Below are positions 7,541 to 16,530 of a DNA stretch of 64,000 nt, piece after piece. Made by a program: the position numbers and the translations under genes. The DNA is from Cohnella thailandensis (GTDB lineage Bacteria > Bacillota > Bacilli > Paenibacillales > Paenibacillaceae): the NCBI RefSeq assembly GCF_014212135.1, contig NZ_JACJVQ010000021.1:1-64000 (forward strand), in the 5' to 3' direction. Each line of letters starts with the position of its first letter. Position 1 is the stretch's first letter. Under the pieces are notes generated by a model. It had not been told where the DNA came from. It searched no databases and saw nothing but the letters and a program-made list of their open reading frames with translations.

Positions 7541-8764
7541 TTAAGGGCGAACGAGCGTCCCGTCGGCTTTGCGATCGAGAGCATAAGGCTGATGGTAAGC
7601 CGTTCTCGACCACCCGTCGCCGAGCAGCCTTTCCGCCTTGGCTTCGTCGATGTCCAGACCCAGTCCGGGCTTGTCGTTCACGTACAGGTAACCTCCGGAC
7701 CGTTCGATCAACCCGGGGAAGGCCTCCCGCTCCTCCGGCCGGAAATGGTTCACTTCCTGAATGCCGAAATTCCAGATCGCCATGTCCAGATGCACCGCCG
7801 CCGCTTGGTTGACCGGGTCGTTCTCGCCGCCCTCCTGCCAAGCGGTTCGGACCCCGAACGCTTCGGCCAACGTTGCGATTTTCCGGCAGGAACTGATTCC
7901 TCCCCCCTTCGAGACGCGTACCCGGATGAAGTCGATCAACCTCTCCGAGATCAGCGTCGTCCACTCCTGCGGATTGACGAATAGCTCGCCGACCGCCTGC
8001 GGCGTCGAGCACCGTTGTCGCAACTGGCGATACCAGCCAAGCTGCTCCGGCGGAAGCGCGTCTTCCAGGAAGAAGAGGCCGTAAGGCTCCAGCCGCTTCG
8101 CCAGCTCGATCGCGTGAATCGGCGACAAGTGCTCATGAACGTCATGGGTAAAAGGAAGCTGCGGCCCGAACTCTACCCGGAGCTGCTCGAACATCTCGGG
8201 GATGGCTTGCAGGTAGGCTCGCTCGTCGAACACTTTGTGCGGGGACCACGGATTCTTGGGCAGGTTCGCCGCTTCGTTGGGCAGAAATCCGCCTCCTCCG
8301 TAGCCTCCGAGCTGCGCGCGGATCACCGTATATCCCTCGTCTCGCAGCCGGCGGACGTCCTCCTTCAGCTCCGCGATGTCCGCTCCTCCGGCATGTCCGT
8401 AGCAGGGAACCGCCGACCGAACCGCTCCTCCGAGCAATTGATAGACCGGCAGGCCGGCCTCCTTGCCTTTGATATCCCACAGAGCCATGTCGATGCCGCC
8501 GATGGCCGTCTGAAGAACCGCTCCATTGCGCCAATAACCGCTTAGGTTCAGCGATTGCCAGATGTCCTCGATGCGGGCCGGATCCCGGCCGATGAGCTGC
8601 GGGGCGAGCAGCTGCTCGATCACCTGCACGACCGCCTCCGCGTTGTACATGTCGCTGGCCGATCCGATGCCGTGAAGCCCATCCTGATCCGTCAGCACCT
8701 TCACGATCGTCCAGACTCCGTTCCTCCTTGTCCGAATGCACTTGATTCCGGTAATTCTCGCCAT
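7541..8764 (-). CDS. Enolase-superfamily sugar-acid dehydratase (ManD/RspA-like)
   Basis: A 407-residue mandelate racemase/enolase-superfamily protein closest in style to D-mannonate dehydratases. Metal ligands fit Asp208 (in HDVHEHLSP, with His210 as acid/base), Glu234 (FFLEDA) and Glu260 (VGELF). The N-terminal capping domain and ALWDIKGKEAGLPVYQLLGG segment are typical. In characterised ManD enzymes the loop after TAW carries a catalytic histidine and proline; here it reads WQEGGENDPVNQ (309-320), so that histidine is missing. The reaction may differ from mannonate dehydration. It is followed by the epimerase/dehydrogenase gene in a probable two-gene operon. Confidence 0.85.
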   Translation of the reverse strand: MARITGIKCIRTRRNGVWTIVKVLTDQDGLHGIGSASDMYNAEAVVQVIEQLLAPQLIGRDPARIEDIWQSLNLSGYWRNGAVLQTAIGGIDMALWDIKGKEAGLPVYQLLGGAVRSAVPCYGHAGGADIAELKEDVRRLRDEGYTVIRAQLGGYGGGGFLPNEAANLPKNPWSPHKVFDERAYLQAIPEMFEQLRVEFGPQLPFTHDVHEHLSPIHAIELAKRLEPYGLFFLEDALPPEQLGWYRQLRQRCSTPQAVGELFVNPQEWTTLISERLIDFIRVRVSKGGGISSCRKIATLAEAFGVRTAWQEGGENDPVNQAAAVHLDMAIWNFGIQEVNHFRPEEREAFPGLIERSGGYLYVNDKPGLGLDIDEAKAERLLGDGWSRTAYHQPYALDRKADGTLVRP

Positions 8765-8902
8765 GCGGTTCTCCCTCCCTTCGGTATGCCTTCATTCTAA
8801 GCCAGCTCTCCCCCCGGCCAAATGGGACGATCCGAAACTTTCCCAGGCATTCGAAGCGTGTTGTTAGCAGGCCGGGATGAGCGGTACGAACGTCATGCAG
8901 AG

Positions 8903-8940
8903 GAAAAATCGAGCAAGCGCGCGACTTCCCCGCTTGCTCG
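8903..8940 (-). terminator. Terminator after the large secreted protein
   Basis: CGAGCAAGCG (8910-8919) pairs with CGCTTGCTCG (8931-8940); on the minus strand ATTTTT follows. It lies just past the stop codon at 8961. Confidence 0.8.
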
Positions 8941-8960
8941 ATTTAATGGAGTCTCGCTAG

Positions 8961-11900
8961 TTATCGTTTGTAGTGGCCGTTACCGTGGCCGTTGCCATGG
9001 CCATTCCCGTTCCCGTTTCCATGACCGTTGCCATTGCCGTTACCGTTACCATGACCGTTGCCGTTACCATGACCGTTGCCGTTACCATGACCGTTGCCGT
9101 TACCATGACCGTTGCCGTTACCGTTACCCGTCGAACCCAAAGCATCCAAACGGGCGGTCAGAGCGGTTTTCTTGGCGCCGTCCTTAAGCACGCTGACGAA
9201 GTTGCGAGCCGCGTCGATGTCCAGCTCGGCGCGCGAATCCTTCGCCTTATCGACGGCCGCTTCCGCCGCCGCGACCGCCCAATCCTCGTAGGAGTCCTCG
9301 AGCAGAATCAAATCCCCGAACAGGGTGAAGTCTTTGCTGGAGCCGATGCCCTGGTTGTATTCCATGTAGCCTTCCCGTCCGCTGCCGTCGTTCTCGTTCA
9401 TGAGAAGCGTCAAGCCTAGCGTCTCGGACGGATCGAATTCGTAGCCCGCCCCGTGCAAGCTGGCGAACGGAATCGCGATCTCGTACCGGGTCGCCTTGTC
9501 GTCTTCGTCGCGGGTAATGACCGCTTGCGCCGCGTCGCCAAGGTCGCCGGTCGCCAGGCCCTCCGGAGCCTTCCAGCGCCACTTCGAGATCGTCCCGTCG
9601 TCGTTGAGCGCGAAGCCGAGCTCGCTGACGTTCTTGCTGGCCGCGCCGTCCTTGCGCGACAGGTCGAGGCCGATCTGGATGCTGTCGCCTTGCCAGATAT
9701 CGACGCCGCGGAACGTTTGGGAGTGCGTATCGTCGCGCACGTCCACGTTCACGTATATGTTCTCGTCATCCCAGCTGAGGTCGGCCGACGCGCTCAGGTC
9801 ATCCGCGCCTCCCCACGTCCCGCCGCTGTACTCGTCGAGCGAAGAGATGTCGATGGCGGGAGCGTCTCCTGCCGAACGGCCCGCGAAGGATTGGGCCAGC
9901 TTCACGGAGGAGAGGTAGCTCCGCCCGTCGTCGAGCGTGATCCTGTACTTCAGCGAGTCGCTAGACAGATAAGGCAGATCGATCTCCTCGCTCTCGCCGA
10001 ACGCCAGCTTCGAGAAGCGAATCGGCGTCAGCTTCGCCGCATAGGCCGACGGCTGGACAAGCTCGAGCTTGCCGCCGATCTCTCCCGGCACCGTCGCGTT
10101 CGTCACCGTCAACCGAGCGTTCGGGATTTCGGGATGCTCGCGATCCGGAGCCGTCTTCTCCAGAGCTAGAGATACCGGTACGAGATTCGTGCCGAATACC
10201 TTCGTTCCCGCTTCGTTCGCGAGCTGGAGTCCGCCCTTGAACAGGTTGTTCGCGACGACGAGCCGCTCGATATCCGGAGAGGCATAAACATGCGTGGTCC
10301 GAGGCTGCTGGAAGTAAGAGTCGTAGAGCTCGATGTCGCCCCCGAGCGCGTTGATCCCCGTTTGCCCGACCGTCGTGAAGTTCGCTTGCTGAAGCCTCAG
10401 CTTGCCTCCGTAGATGTCGACCGATCTCGTCGTGTCTCCCCACATGGAGGTGTTGAAGAAGGTCGCCTTCGAGTCGAAGCTCTCTCCCAAAGTGATATAA
10501 ACCTTATCCGTCGTGCTGAGCGAGACCAGCTCGGCGTTCAGGAAGACCAGTCCGGCTTCGCCCGCTCCCTCGAGATAAGCGCCTTTCTTGCTGCCGTCGG
10601 TTCCGTGGCCGATGACGACCGCTTCCGGTCCTTCGCCTCCCGCCGATTCAAAGTGGATTCCGTACTGGGAGCCGTAGACGAACGTGTTGAAAATAACTTC
10701 GTCCTTCACGTCCCCGATCCGGAACGCGTCCAGATGCTCCTTCTGATAGTTCCACACCTGATTGAAGTCGGCGTCGGTCGAAGGGTGATTAACGTAATTG
10801 TTGCGGCCGTAGTAGTGCGGGTTGAACTGTACGTTCCGCAGGAATCCGCCCTCCGAGCCGCCTCCGAGGTAGATGCCTTCCTTCAGAGGAGAGCCTGCCA
10901 CGTAATCGATGTAATGGCCGCTCGTGTCGTAAGTGCCGAAGTCGAGCCCCTGATACGAGTTGATAAGCGTCGTGTCGATCGCGTAGACGTTATGCCCCTT
11001 GCCTTGGATCGTCCAGGCGTACGGCTTCACGTTGTACCAGTCCTGCTCGTCATAGTAGACGGAGAGACCGCGAACTCCCGCCGATGCTTCAAGCGTTATA
11101 AGAGCCGGCGTATTCGCGTCCGGGTTCTCCCCATACGTCGTAAATAGAACCGTACCGCCGCCGATCGTATGGTGCGGAACGTCCCAAGAGCCTCTCAGCT
11201 CCGCGCCGCTCGGCACCGTAATCGGAGAATCGACGCGGTAGATGCCTGCCGGCAGGTACACCGTTCCGCCTCCCGCCGCCGCTGCGTCGTTTAGCGCCTG
11301 CTGAATGGCAGCCGACGCGTCGGCATTCCCGTTTCGATCCGCCTCGTACGGCGCTGCCGCCGCATTGAACAAGCCATTGCTCGCCGGCTTCGGCTGAACG
11401 GCGATGTCGGTCGCCACGCCCGTCGGGATCGTCTCCATCTCGTAACGGGCATCGTTAGTAACCGATACTTCCGCTCCTTCGCTCTCGTCCGCCAACTGAA
11501 GCGCGCCGCCGTCGAATCCGGAATTGATCGCGTTCACCGTCTGGACCGGACCGTCCAGCTTCACCTGGCGTTCTCCGCTGGAGAACGTCGACTGTCCGAG
11601 CAGCAGGGAGCCGCCGTGCAGCTCAATCCCGTACGAGCCGTCTCCCCAGCTCTCGAACCGGCTGTTCTCGAAGGAGAGAACCCCATTGCCTTCGCTGTAG
11701 ACGCCGGCGCCGTTCACGCCTCCGTCTACTGTCACCGCGTTGAACTGAGCGATGGAGTGGAAGCCTTCCGTCGCGTAGATCGCCCTCGGGTTCGCCCCTT
11801 GGTCGGCCTGGAAGCGGCTGTCCGTCACGAGCAGGCCGAAGTCGTTGACTCCCTCGATCTTAAGCGCCACCTGGCACTTCTCGATATCGATGCGATAAAG

Positions 11901-13835
11901 CTGCGCGTTCGCCGTCTCCAGAGATCCGGTTCTCGTCGTTACTCTCATTCCGTTCTTGAAGCCCGAGATCTTGATATCGGACATGTATTCCCAGTCGGAG
12001 CGTCCCATCACGACGCCTTCCGCGTTCGCGGTCGCGTAGGCGAACAGCTCTTCCTCTCCCGGCGCGCCTGTCAGGCCGGAGCCCGACCAGTACTCGGGAG
12101 AAAGGCTCAGCCCTTCGATCCGCCCGATGTCGGTCGTATAGTCAAGGAATACTCCCGTCTTAAGCGCGGTTCCGTACACGTTCCTCACGTAATGGAGCTC
12201 GTTCCATGCCGGCCCGATCTTGATGCCGTTGTACGAGTTGACGAGCGTCAGGTTCTCCATCGTCGCGCTGTCCCCGGACAGCTGCTCGATCGTCCAAGGG
12301 TAAGCGGCCGGCTCCGCGAGCGACTGCTCCGGATACCAGACGGACAGGTTCGTCACGCCGCTGACCGGCTGCAGCTGAAGGAAGCTGTCGCCGTCTTCCG
12401 AGCCTCTTCCCCCATAGGAGGCGAGAATCGTTCCGAGCACCTGGCCGTTCGCCTCGTCCGGGCTCTTCCAGTCCCCGCGCAAGGTGACGCCGGTCGGAAT
12501 CGTCAGATGGCCGTTTATCCGGTACTGCCCCGCGGGCGCGAAAACAACGCCTCCGCCATTAGAGCCTGCCGCGTCCAGCGCCTCCTGGAAGGCGGCCGTA
12601 TCGTCATGAACGCCATCTCCCGCCGCGCCGAAGTCGGTCACGGCGAAGTCCGCGATGACGACGTCATCCGTCGGGAGCGTCGTCTGGTATACCTTCGTCT
12701 CCGAGCTCGCGACGATGCGAGGCGCTTTCTTGACGGTAACCGAAGCGACCGTCAAATCCGGGTTATTCGGGGAATTGCCGCCCCCGTCGATGCCGATCCG
12801 GAAGTCGGAGCCGTTCGTGCGGTTCGCGAACCTCGCGTCGCTCAGCTTGAAGGTCTTGCTCTTCCACTGGCCGCTGTTCTGATAAGTAAAGAGAGGACTG
12901 TCCTTGAAGGCGGCGGACAACGCGTCGTACTGCAGCACGAAGCTGCCGCTGCCCGCATCCAGATACTCGACCGTCACGTAGACGTCGTTGTTCCCGTTGT
13001 CGAACAAGTAGCCGTCGTCCACGTTCATGTACAAGTACAACGTCCGGTCTCCGGAAGCGGCCCGGTTCGTTTTCCAATACCCTTTGCCCTCCCGGGTTCC
13101 CGTCACCAAGCCGTCCGGGTTATCGCCGGCCCGTGCCGTGATTCCTTGCTCCAGAGCCGTCGGCCCAAGAACGATGCCGACTTGATCGACCGGACCCGCC
13201 TTCGGCGTCTTCGTGACGGTGACGGAGGCCAGCTTCAGCTCCGCGTTCGTCTGCCAGCTGGCCCCGCCCCCTTCGATGCCGATTCGGAAGTCCGAGCCTC
13301 CCGTCCGGTTCGCGAAGTTCGCGTCGCTCAGCTCGAACGCATGCGTCTTCCAGGCGCCCGAATCCCCGTACTGGAACAGAGGCGCGTCCTTGAAGGAGTT
13401 GTTCTCTCCTTGGGCGTCGTATTGAAGGACGGCTTTGCCGTTGCCAGCGTCGTAGTAGACGAAGCTGACCTCGACGTCGTACCCCGCGATATCCGCGGTG
13501 AATTCATCGTCCAGATTCATATAGAAGTAAATGATTCTCGAACTCTCGTCGTCAGGAGAGCGGTTCGTCTGCCAGTAGCCGCGGCCGTCCAGCTCCGAGA
13601 CGATCAATCCGGTGCCGGCGTCTCCCGCCCGGGCCGCAATGCCGTTCTCGACCGGAGTCTCGCCCAGCTCGATGCTCACGCTGCTCGCCGGATCCTCGGC
13701 GGAAGCGATGCCCTGCCCCCAGCCCTCCCCCCAACTTTGTCCCCCAAGACCGCCCATGCCGCCAAAAGCCAATAGCAAAGCCAGCATACCCGATAGAAGC
13801 GTACGATAAGTTCGACGTATGCGATTGTAGCCCAC
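8961..13835 (-). CDS. Large secreted multidomain protein with pectate-lyase folds
   Basis: A 1624-residue exported protein, start GTG at 13835 with AGGGGG upstream. Residues 1-47 form a signal peptide. Two homologous blocks of about 155 residues follow (roughly 53-210 and 218-372), each with a GYWxTNR motif and an SDFRIGI motif; I do not recognise this duplicated domain. Next come two right-handed beta-helix units of the pectate-lyase-3 type, each starting with a D/N-rich segment followed by GGG(V/T)V(F/Y)xPAGxYR (about 395 and 840). A family 9 carbohydrate-binding-like domain (WGGADDLSASADLSWDDENI, WQGDSIQIGLD) precedes a short helical region and an Asn/Gly/His tail of about 55 residues. It is the last gene after an Lpl-type sugar ABC set, so it probably binds or cuts an extracellular plant polysaccharide. 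Catalytic specificity is unknown. Confidence 0.88.
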   Translation of the reverse strand: MGYNRIRRTYRTLLSGMLALLLAFGGMGGLGGQSWGEGWGQGIASAEDPASSVSIELGETPVENGIAARAGDAGTGLIVSELDGRGYWQTNRSPDDESSRIIYFYMNLDDEFTADIAGYDVEVSFVYYDAGNGKAVLQYDAQGENNSFKDAPLFQYGDSGAWKTHAFELSDANFANRTGGSDFRIGIEGGGASWQTNAELKLASVTVTKTPKAGPVDQVGIVLGPTALEQGITARAGDNPDGLVTGTREGKGYWKTNRAASGDRTLYLYMNVDDGYLFDNGNNDVYVTVEYLDAGSGSFVLQYDALSAAFKDSPLFTYQNSGQWKSKTFKLSDARFANRTNGSDFRIGIDGGGNSPNNPDLTVASVTVKKAPRIVASSETKVYQTTLPTDDVVIADFAVTDFGAAGDGVHDDTAAFQEALDAAGSNGGGVVFAPAGQYRINGHLTIPTGVTLRGDWKSPDEANGQVLGTILASYGGRGSEDGDSFLQLQPVSGVTNLSVWYPEQSLAEPAAYPWTIEQLSGDSATMENLTLVNSYNGIKIGPAWNELHYVRNVYGTALKTGVFLDYTTDIGRIEGLSLSPEYWSGSGLTGAPGEEELFAYATANAEGVVMGRSDWEYMSDIKISGFKNGMRVTTRTGSLETANAQLYRIDIEKCQVALKIEGVNDFGLLVTDSRFQADQGANPRAIYATEGFHSIAQFNAVTVDGGVNGAGVYSEGNGVLSFENSRFESWGDGSYGIELHGGSLLLGQSTFSSGERQVKLDGPVQTVNAINSGFDGGALQLADESEGAEVSVTNDARYEMETIPTGVATDIAVQPKPASNGLFNAAAAPYEADRNGNADASAAIQQALNDAAAAGGGTVYLPAGIYRVDSPITVPSGAELRGSWDVPHHTIGGGTVLFTTYGENPDANTPALITLEASAGVRGLSVYYDEQDWYNVKPYAWTIQGKGHNVYAIDTTLINSYQGLDFGTYDTSGHYIDYVAGSPLKEGIYLGGGSEGGFLRNVQFNPHYYGRNNYVNHPSTDADFNQVWNYQKEHLDAFRIGDVKDEVIFNTFVYGSQYGIHFESAGGEGPEAVVIGHGTDGSKKGAYLEGAGEAGLVFLNAELVSLSTTDKVYITLGESFDSKATFFNTSMWGDTTRSVDIYGGKLRLQQANFTTVGQTGINALGGDIELYDSYFQQPRTTHVYASPDIERLVVANNLFKGGLQLANEAGTKVFGTNLVPVSLALEKTAPDREHPEIPNARLTVTNATVPGEIGGKLELVQPSAYAAKLTPIRFSKLAFGESEEIDLPYLSSDSLKYRITLDDGRSYLSSVKLAQSFAGRSAGDAPAIDISSLDEYSGGTWGGADDLSASADLSWDDENIYVNVDVRDDTHSQTFRGVDIWQGDSIQIGLDLSRKDGAASKNVSELGFALNDDGTISKWRWKAPEGLATGDLGDAAQAVITRDEDDKATRYEIAIPFASLHGAGYEFDPSETLGLTLLMNENDGSGREGYMEYNQGIGSSKDFTLFGDLILLEDSYEDWAVAAAEAAVDKAKDSRAELDIDAARNFVSVLKDGAKKTALTARLDALGSTGNGNGNGHGNGNGHGNGNGHGNGNGHGNGNGNGNGHGNGNGNGHGNGHGNGHYKR
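8973..9128 (-). repeat. 18-bp tandem repeats encoding the NG/HG tail
   Basis: The 3' end of the large gene is low-complexity DNA coding Asn-Gly and His-Gly pairs. Four perfect tandem copies of an 18-bp unit (GTTACCATGACCGTTGCC on the plus strand) occupy 9045-9116, flanked by degenerate copies. Such an array can change length by slippage without breaking frame. Confidence 0.9.
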
Positions 13836-13897
13836 GATCGTTCCCCCTTCGAGATTGGAAGTAGATTCGTTATTGGTGTAGATCCGTGATTGGATAG

Positions 13898-13956
13898 AAA
13901 AGGAGCCCTTCGAGCTGCCACGCTGACTAAGCCATAATGCGGGCTAAAGGACTCCT
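13898..13956 (-). terminator. Hairpin upstream of the large gene (partial terminator)
   Basis: GGAGCCCTT (13903-13911) pairs with AAGGACTCC (13948-13956) with one mismatch, with CTCG/CGGG-containing inner sequence; on the minus strand TTTTCT follows. It lies between the binding-protein gene and the large secreted protein and would end most transcripts after the ABC genes. Confidence 0.55.
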
Positions 13957-13975
13957 CCCCAAAGAGATATTCTTC

Positions 13976-15553
13976 TTACTTCTGGCTGGCCAGGTACTCG
14001 TCGATCTGCCTTTGCGTCTCGGCGATGATCTTATCCAGGCCGTTCTTCTTCTGCCTCTCGATATAATCGGCGACCGACTTCTCGACGTCCTTGACGGTGC
14101 CGAATTCGATCGGCTTGCTGATCTCTTCCATCGCTTGATCGCGCTTGGCGAGCTCGTTCTTCATCGCGTCTTCGGCGATGAACAAGCCGTCGAGCGGGGA
14201 ATTCACGTTGATCGGCTCGTTCGCGAATTCCGCTTCCTTGAGCCAGAAGTCCTTCGGGTAAGTCGACGTCGGGCGCATGTATTGCGGCTTCCAGAACGCC
14301 CATTGGCCGCCCCATTCCATGTAGTTCGAAGTGGTCGTGTTCATGCCGTCCGGATAGACGGCCGTCTCGCCGTCCAGCTTATACGTCTTGCCTTCGATGC
14401 CGTACTGCACGAGATCGTACAGCGTCTGATCCGTCTCGAGCATGTCGAGGAAGCGCAGCACGCGGTCCGGATGCTTGGAGTTGCGGTTGATCGCCACGAC
14501 GTTCGCGAGAGGTGTCCGGTTCACTTGTTTCTTGTCCGGATACAGCAGTGAAGCCTGCTGCTTAAAGGACGGATCGGAGAAGCCCGGGTCGGCGTTCACC
14601 CATTCGTGGGAGGTGAAGGTGACGACCGTGCGGCCGTTGCGCCATTCGGCGGCGCCGTCGAGCTTGTCGATCATCGCGTCGCGGTTGATCAGCTTCTCGT
14701 CGTACCATTCCTTCGCCTTCAGCGCCGCTTCCTTATAGAACGGCTGCTGCTCGACCGGCTGGATCGTCATCTTCGGATCGCTCAGGTAGAAGCCGAGATG
14801 GTGGAAGTTCAGGTCGACCCACTCGTCGCGGATCATGTAGATGGCGAGCGGAGTCGTGCGGTTCAGCTTCTCGTTCGGGTACGCCTTCTTGAACTCGCGC
14901 AGCAGGTTGTCGACGTCCTCGATCGTCTTGACCGAGTCCGGGGCGATCGTCAGGCCCGCCTTGTCGGCCAGGTCGGAACGCCAGGTGACGAATTGGCGCT
15001 GGTTCATCTTCATCGTCCACGGAAGGCCGACGATCTGCCCGCTAACCGTGGCGGCGGACAAAGTGCCTTGCTCCTGGTACTTCTTGTAGAGATTCGGAGC
15101 GTACTCCGGCAGCAGATCGTTCAGCGCCATGTAGGAGCCCTTCGCGGCCATCTGCTTATAGGAGAGCCAATCTCCGTCGAAGTTCATGTCCCAGTTGTCG
15201 CCCGAGGCGGCCATGACGAGCATCTTGTCCTTGAAGTCGTTGAACGGGATGAAGTTGATGTCGAATTTGACGTTGAGGCCCTTCTGTTTCACGTAGTCGC
15301 TGACCGCGGACCATACTTCGTCCGTCGCGGCCTTCTTGTCTCCGCCGAAGTAGAACTTCAGCGTCACTTCCTCTTCCTCCTTGGCCGGTTCGGATGCGGA
15401 TGCTCCGCCGCCGGAAGGCGATGCGCCCGAGTCGGAAGGACTCGCGCCGTTCGCGCCTTTATTGCCATCGTTGTTGCTGCATGCCGCCAGAATCGCGCTT
15501 ATGAGCATGACCATGGCGAGCAGGAGCGCCATTTTGGAACCTTTTTTCGGCAT
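13976..15553 (-). CDS. ABC transporter solute-binding lipoprotein (Lpl type, sugar)
   Basis: A 525-residue family 1 extracellular binding protein. The signal peptide ends in a lipobox ILAAC with Cys25, followed by a Gly/Ser/Pro linker and an acidic EEEE stretch; the mature domain starts near residue 60 (VTLKFYFGG). GGGGAGAGG precedes the ATG. It is the third gene of a permease-permease-binding protein set with no ATPase, typical of systems sharing a general MsmX-type ATPase. The ligand is probably an oligosaccharide released from pectin or a related polymer, inferred from the downstream pectate-lyase-fold gene. Confidence 0.93.
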   Translation of the reverse strand: MPKKGSKMALLLAMVMLISAILAACSNNDGNKGANGASPSDSGASPSGGGASASEPAKEEEEVTLKFYFGGDKKAATDEVWSAVSDYVKQKGLNVKFDINFIPFNDFKDKMLVMAASGDNWDMNFDGDWLSYKQMAAKGSYMALNDLLPEYAPNLYKKYQEQGTLSAATVSGQIVGLPWTMKMNQRQFVTWRSDLADKAGLTIAPDSVKTIEDVDNLLREFKKAYPNEKLNRTTPLAIYMIRDEWVDLNFHHLGFYLSDPKMTIQPVEQQPFYKEAALKAKEWYDEKLINRDAMIDKLDGAAEWRNGRTVVTFTSHEWVNADPGFSDPSFKQQASLLYPDKKQVNRTPLANVVAINRNSKHPDRVLRFLDMLETDQTLYDLVQYGIEGKTYKLDGETAVYPDGMNTTTSNYMEWGGQWAFWKPQYMRPTSTYPKDFWLKEAEFANEPINVNSPLDGLFIAEDAMKNELAKRDQAMEEISKPIEFGTVKDVEKSVADYIERQKKNGLDKIIAETQRQIDEYLASQK

Positions 15554-15584
15554 CTGTCAACCTCTCCCCTTCATTCGATTGTAT

Positions 15585-15609
15585 ACTATCCAGCCTAGGC
15601 TGATATAGT
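15585..15609 (-). other. Stem-loop between permease and binding-protein genes
   Basis: ACTATCCAGCC pairs with GGCTGATATAGT across a two-base loop, overlapping the stop codon of the second permease. No T-run follows. A stable hairpin here is commonly found upstream of highly expressed binding-protein genes, where it limits mRNA decay. Confidence 0.5.
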
Positions 15610-16496
15610 TATCCTTTGACCGCCCCGACCATGAGGCCCTTGACGAAGTAGCGCTGCACGAACGGATACAGGAACACGATAGGCCCGATCGTGATGACGG
15701 TCAGCGCCATCTTGATCGATTCCGACGGAATGGCCGGCGCGATTCGCTGCATCGCCGCCGCGTTGCTGGAGCTCTTGAGGAATTCGACGTTCGAGATGAG
15801 CGCCCTGAGCAGCAGTTGAAGCGGTTGAAGCTCTTGCTTATCGATGAACATGAGCCCGAGGAACCAATCGTTCCAGTAGCCCAAGGCAACGAACAATCCG
15901 ACGGTGGCGAGGACGGGAACGGAGAGCGGGGCGATCAGGCGGAAAAAGATGCGGTATTCGCTGGCTCCGTCGATTTTGGCCGATTCGTACAAATCCTCCG
16001 GGATGCTCTGCATGAAGTTGCGGATGAGGAACATGTTGAAGGCGTTGGCGAGCGGAGGAAGAATCATCGCCCAGATCGAGTCCTTCAGATCGAGATAGCG
16101 AACGCAGATGATATACCAAGGAACGAGTCCCCCGCTGAACAGCATCGTGATGATGACGTAGACGGAGAGAACGTTCCGGTAGCGGAACGACCGGCGGGCC
16201 ATAACGTAACCTCCCATGCCGTTCACGACGATCGACAGCGCCGTGCCGACGGTCGTGACGATAATGCTGATGACGTAAGCATCGACGATCCGGTTGGAGC
16301 CGAGCAGGAGAATGCGATACGAATCGAAGGTGACGTTCCTCGGAAGGAGGGAGTAGCCGTAATTGACAATGTCCTTCTCGGTGCTGAGCGACCCGGAGAT
16401 GACCATCAGGAACGGGAACAGGCAGGCGAGGCTGAACAGTCCGACGATGATCATCAGCGCGGTTTGGCTCCACGAAAACTTCTTGGCTAGCGGCAT
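15609..16496 (-). CDS. Sugar ABC transporter permease (LplC/YtcP type)
   Basis: A 295-residue inner-membrane permease with six predicted membrane segments, the first at about 14-36 (ALMIIVGLFSLACLFPFLMVI). The cytoplasmic loop EDLYESAKIDGASEYRIFFRLIAPLS is the EAA motif that contacts the ATPase. The start at 16496 has GAGAGGAGG eight bases upstream; a longer reading to 16571 would run into the preceding gene. It lies 34 bases after the partner permease and 55 bases before the binding-protein gene. Confidence 0.94.
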   Translation of the reverse strand: MPLAKKFSWSQTALMIIVGLFSLACLFPFLMVISGSLSTEKDIVNYGYSLLPRNVTFDSYRILLLGSNRIVDAYVISIIVTTVGTALSIVVNGMGGYVMARRSFRYRNVLSVYVIITMLFSGGLVPWYIICVRYLDLKDSIWAMILPPLANAFNMFLIRNFMQSIPEDLYESAKIDGASEYRIFFRLIAPLSVPVLATVGLFVALGYWNDWFLGLMFIDKQELQPLQLLLRALISNVEFLKSSSNAAAMQRIAPAIPSESIKMALTVITIGPIVFLYPFVQRYFVKGLMVGAVKG

Positions 16497-16530
16497 AAGC
16501 GCGGCCTCCTCTCTCGTAAGCGGTACGACT

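Noticed and set aside
9045..9116. Short direct repeats that might suggest CRISPR
   Set aside because: Repeats are contiguous 18-bp units without spacers, in frame within a coding region.
11616..13775. 719-codon plus-strand frame
   Set aside because: Lies opposite the 1624-residue secreted protein gene; product is Arg/Val/Asp-rich shadow typical of high-G+C antisense frames.
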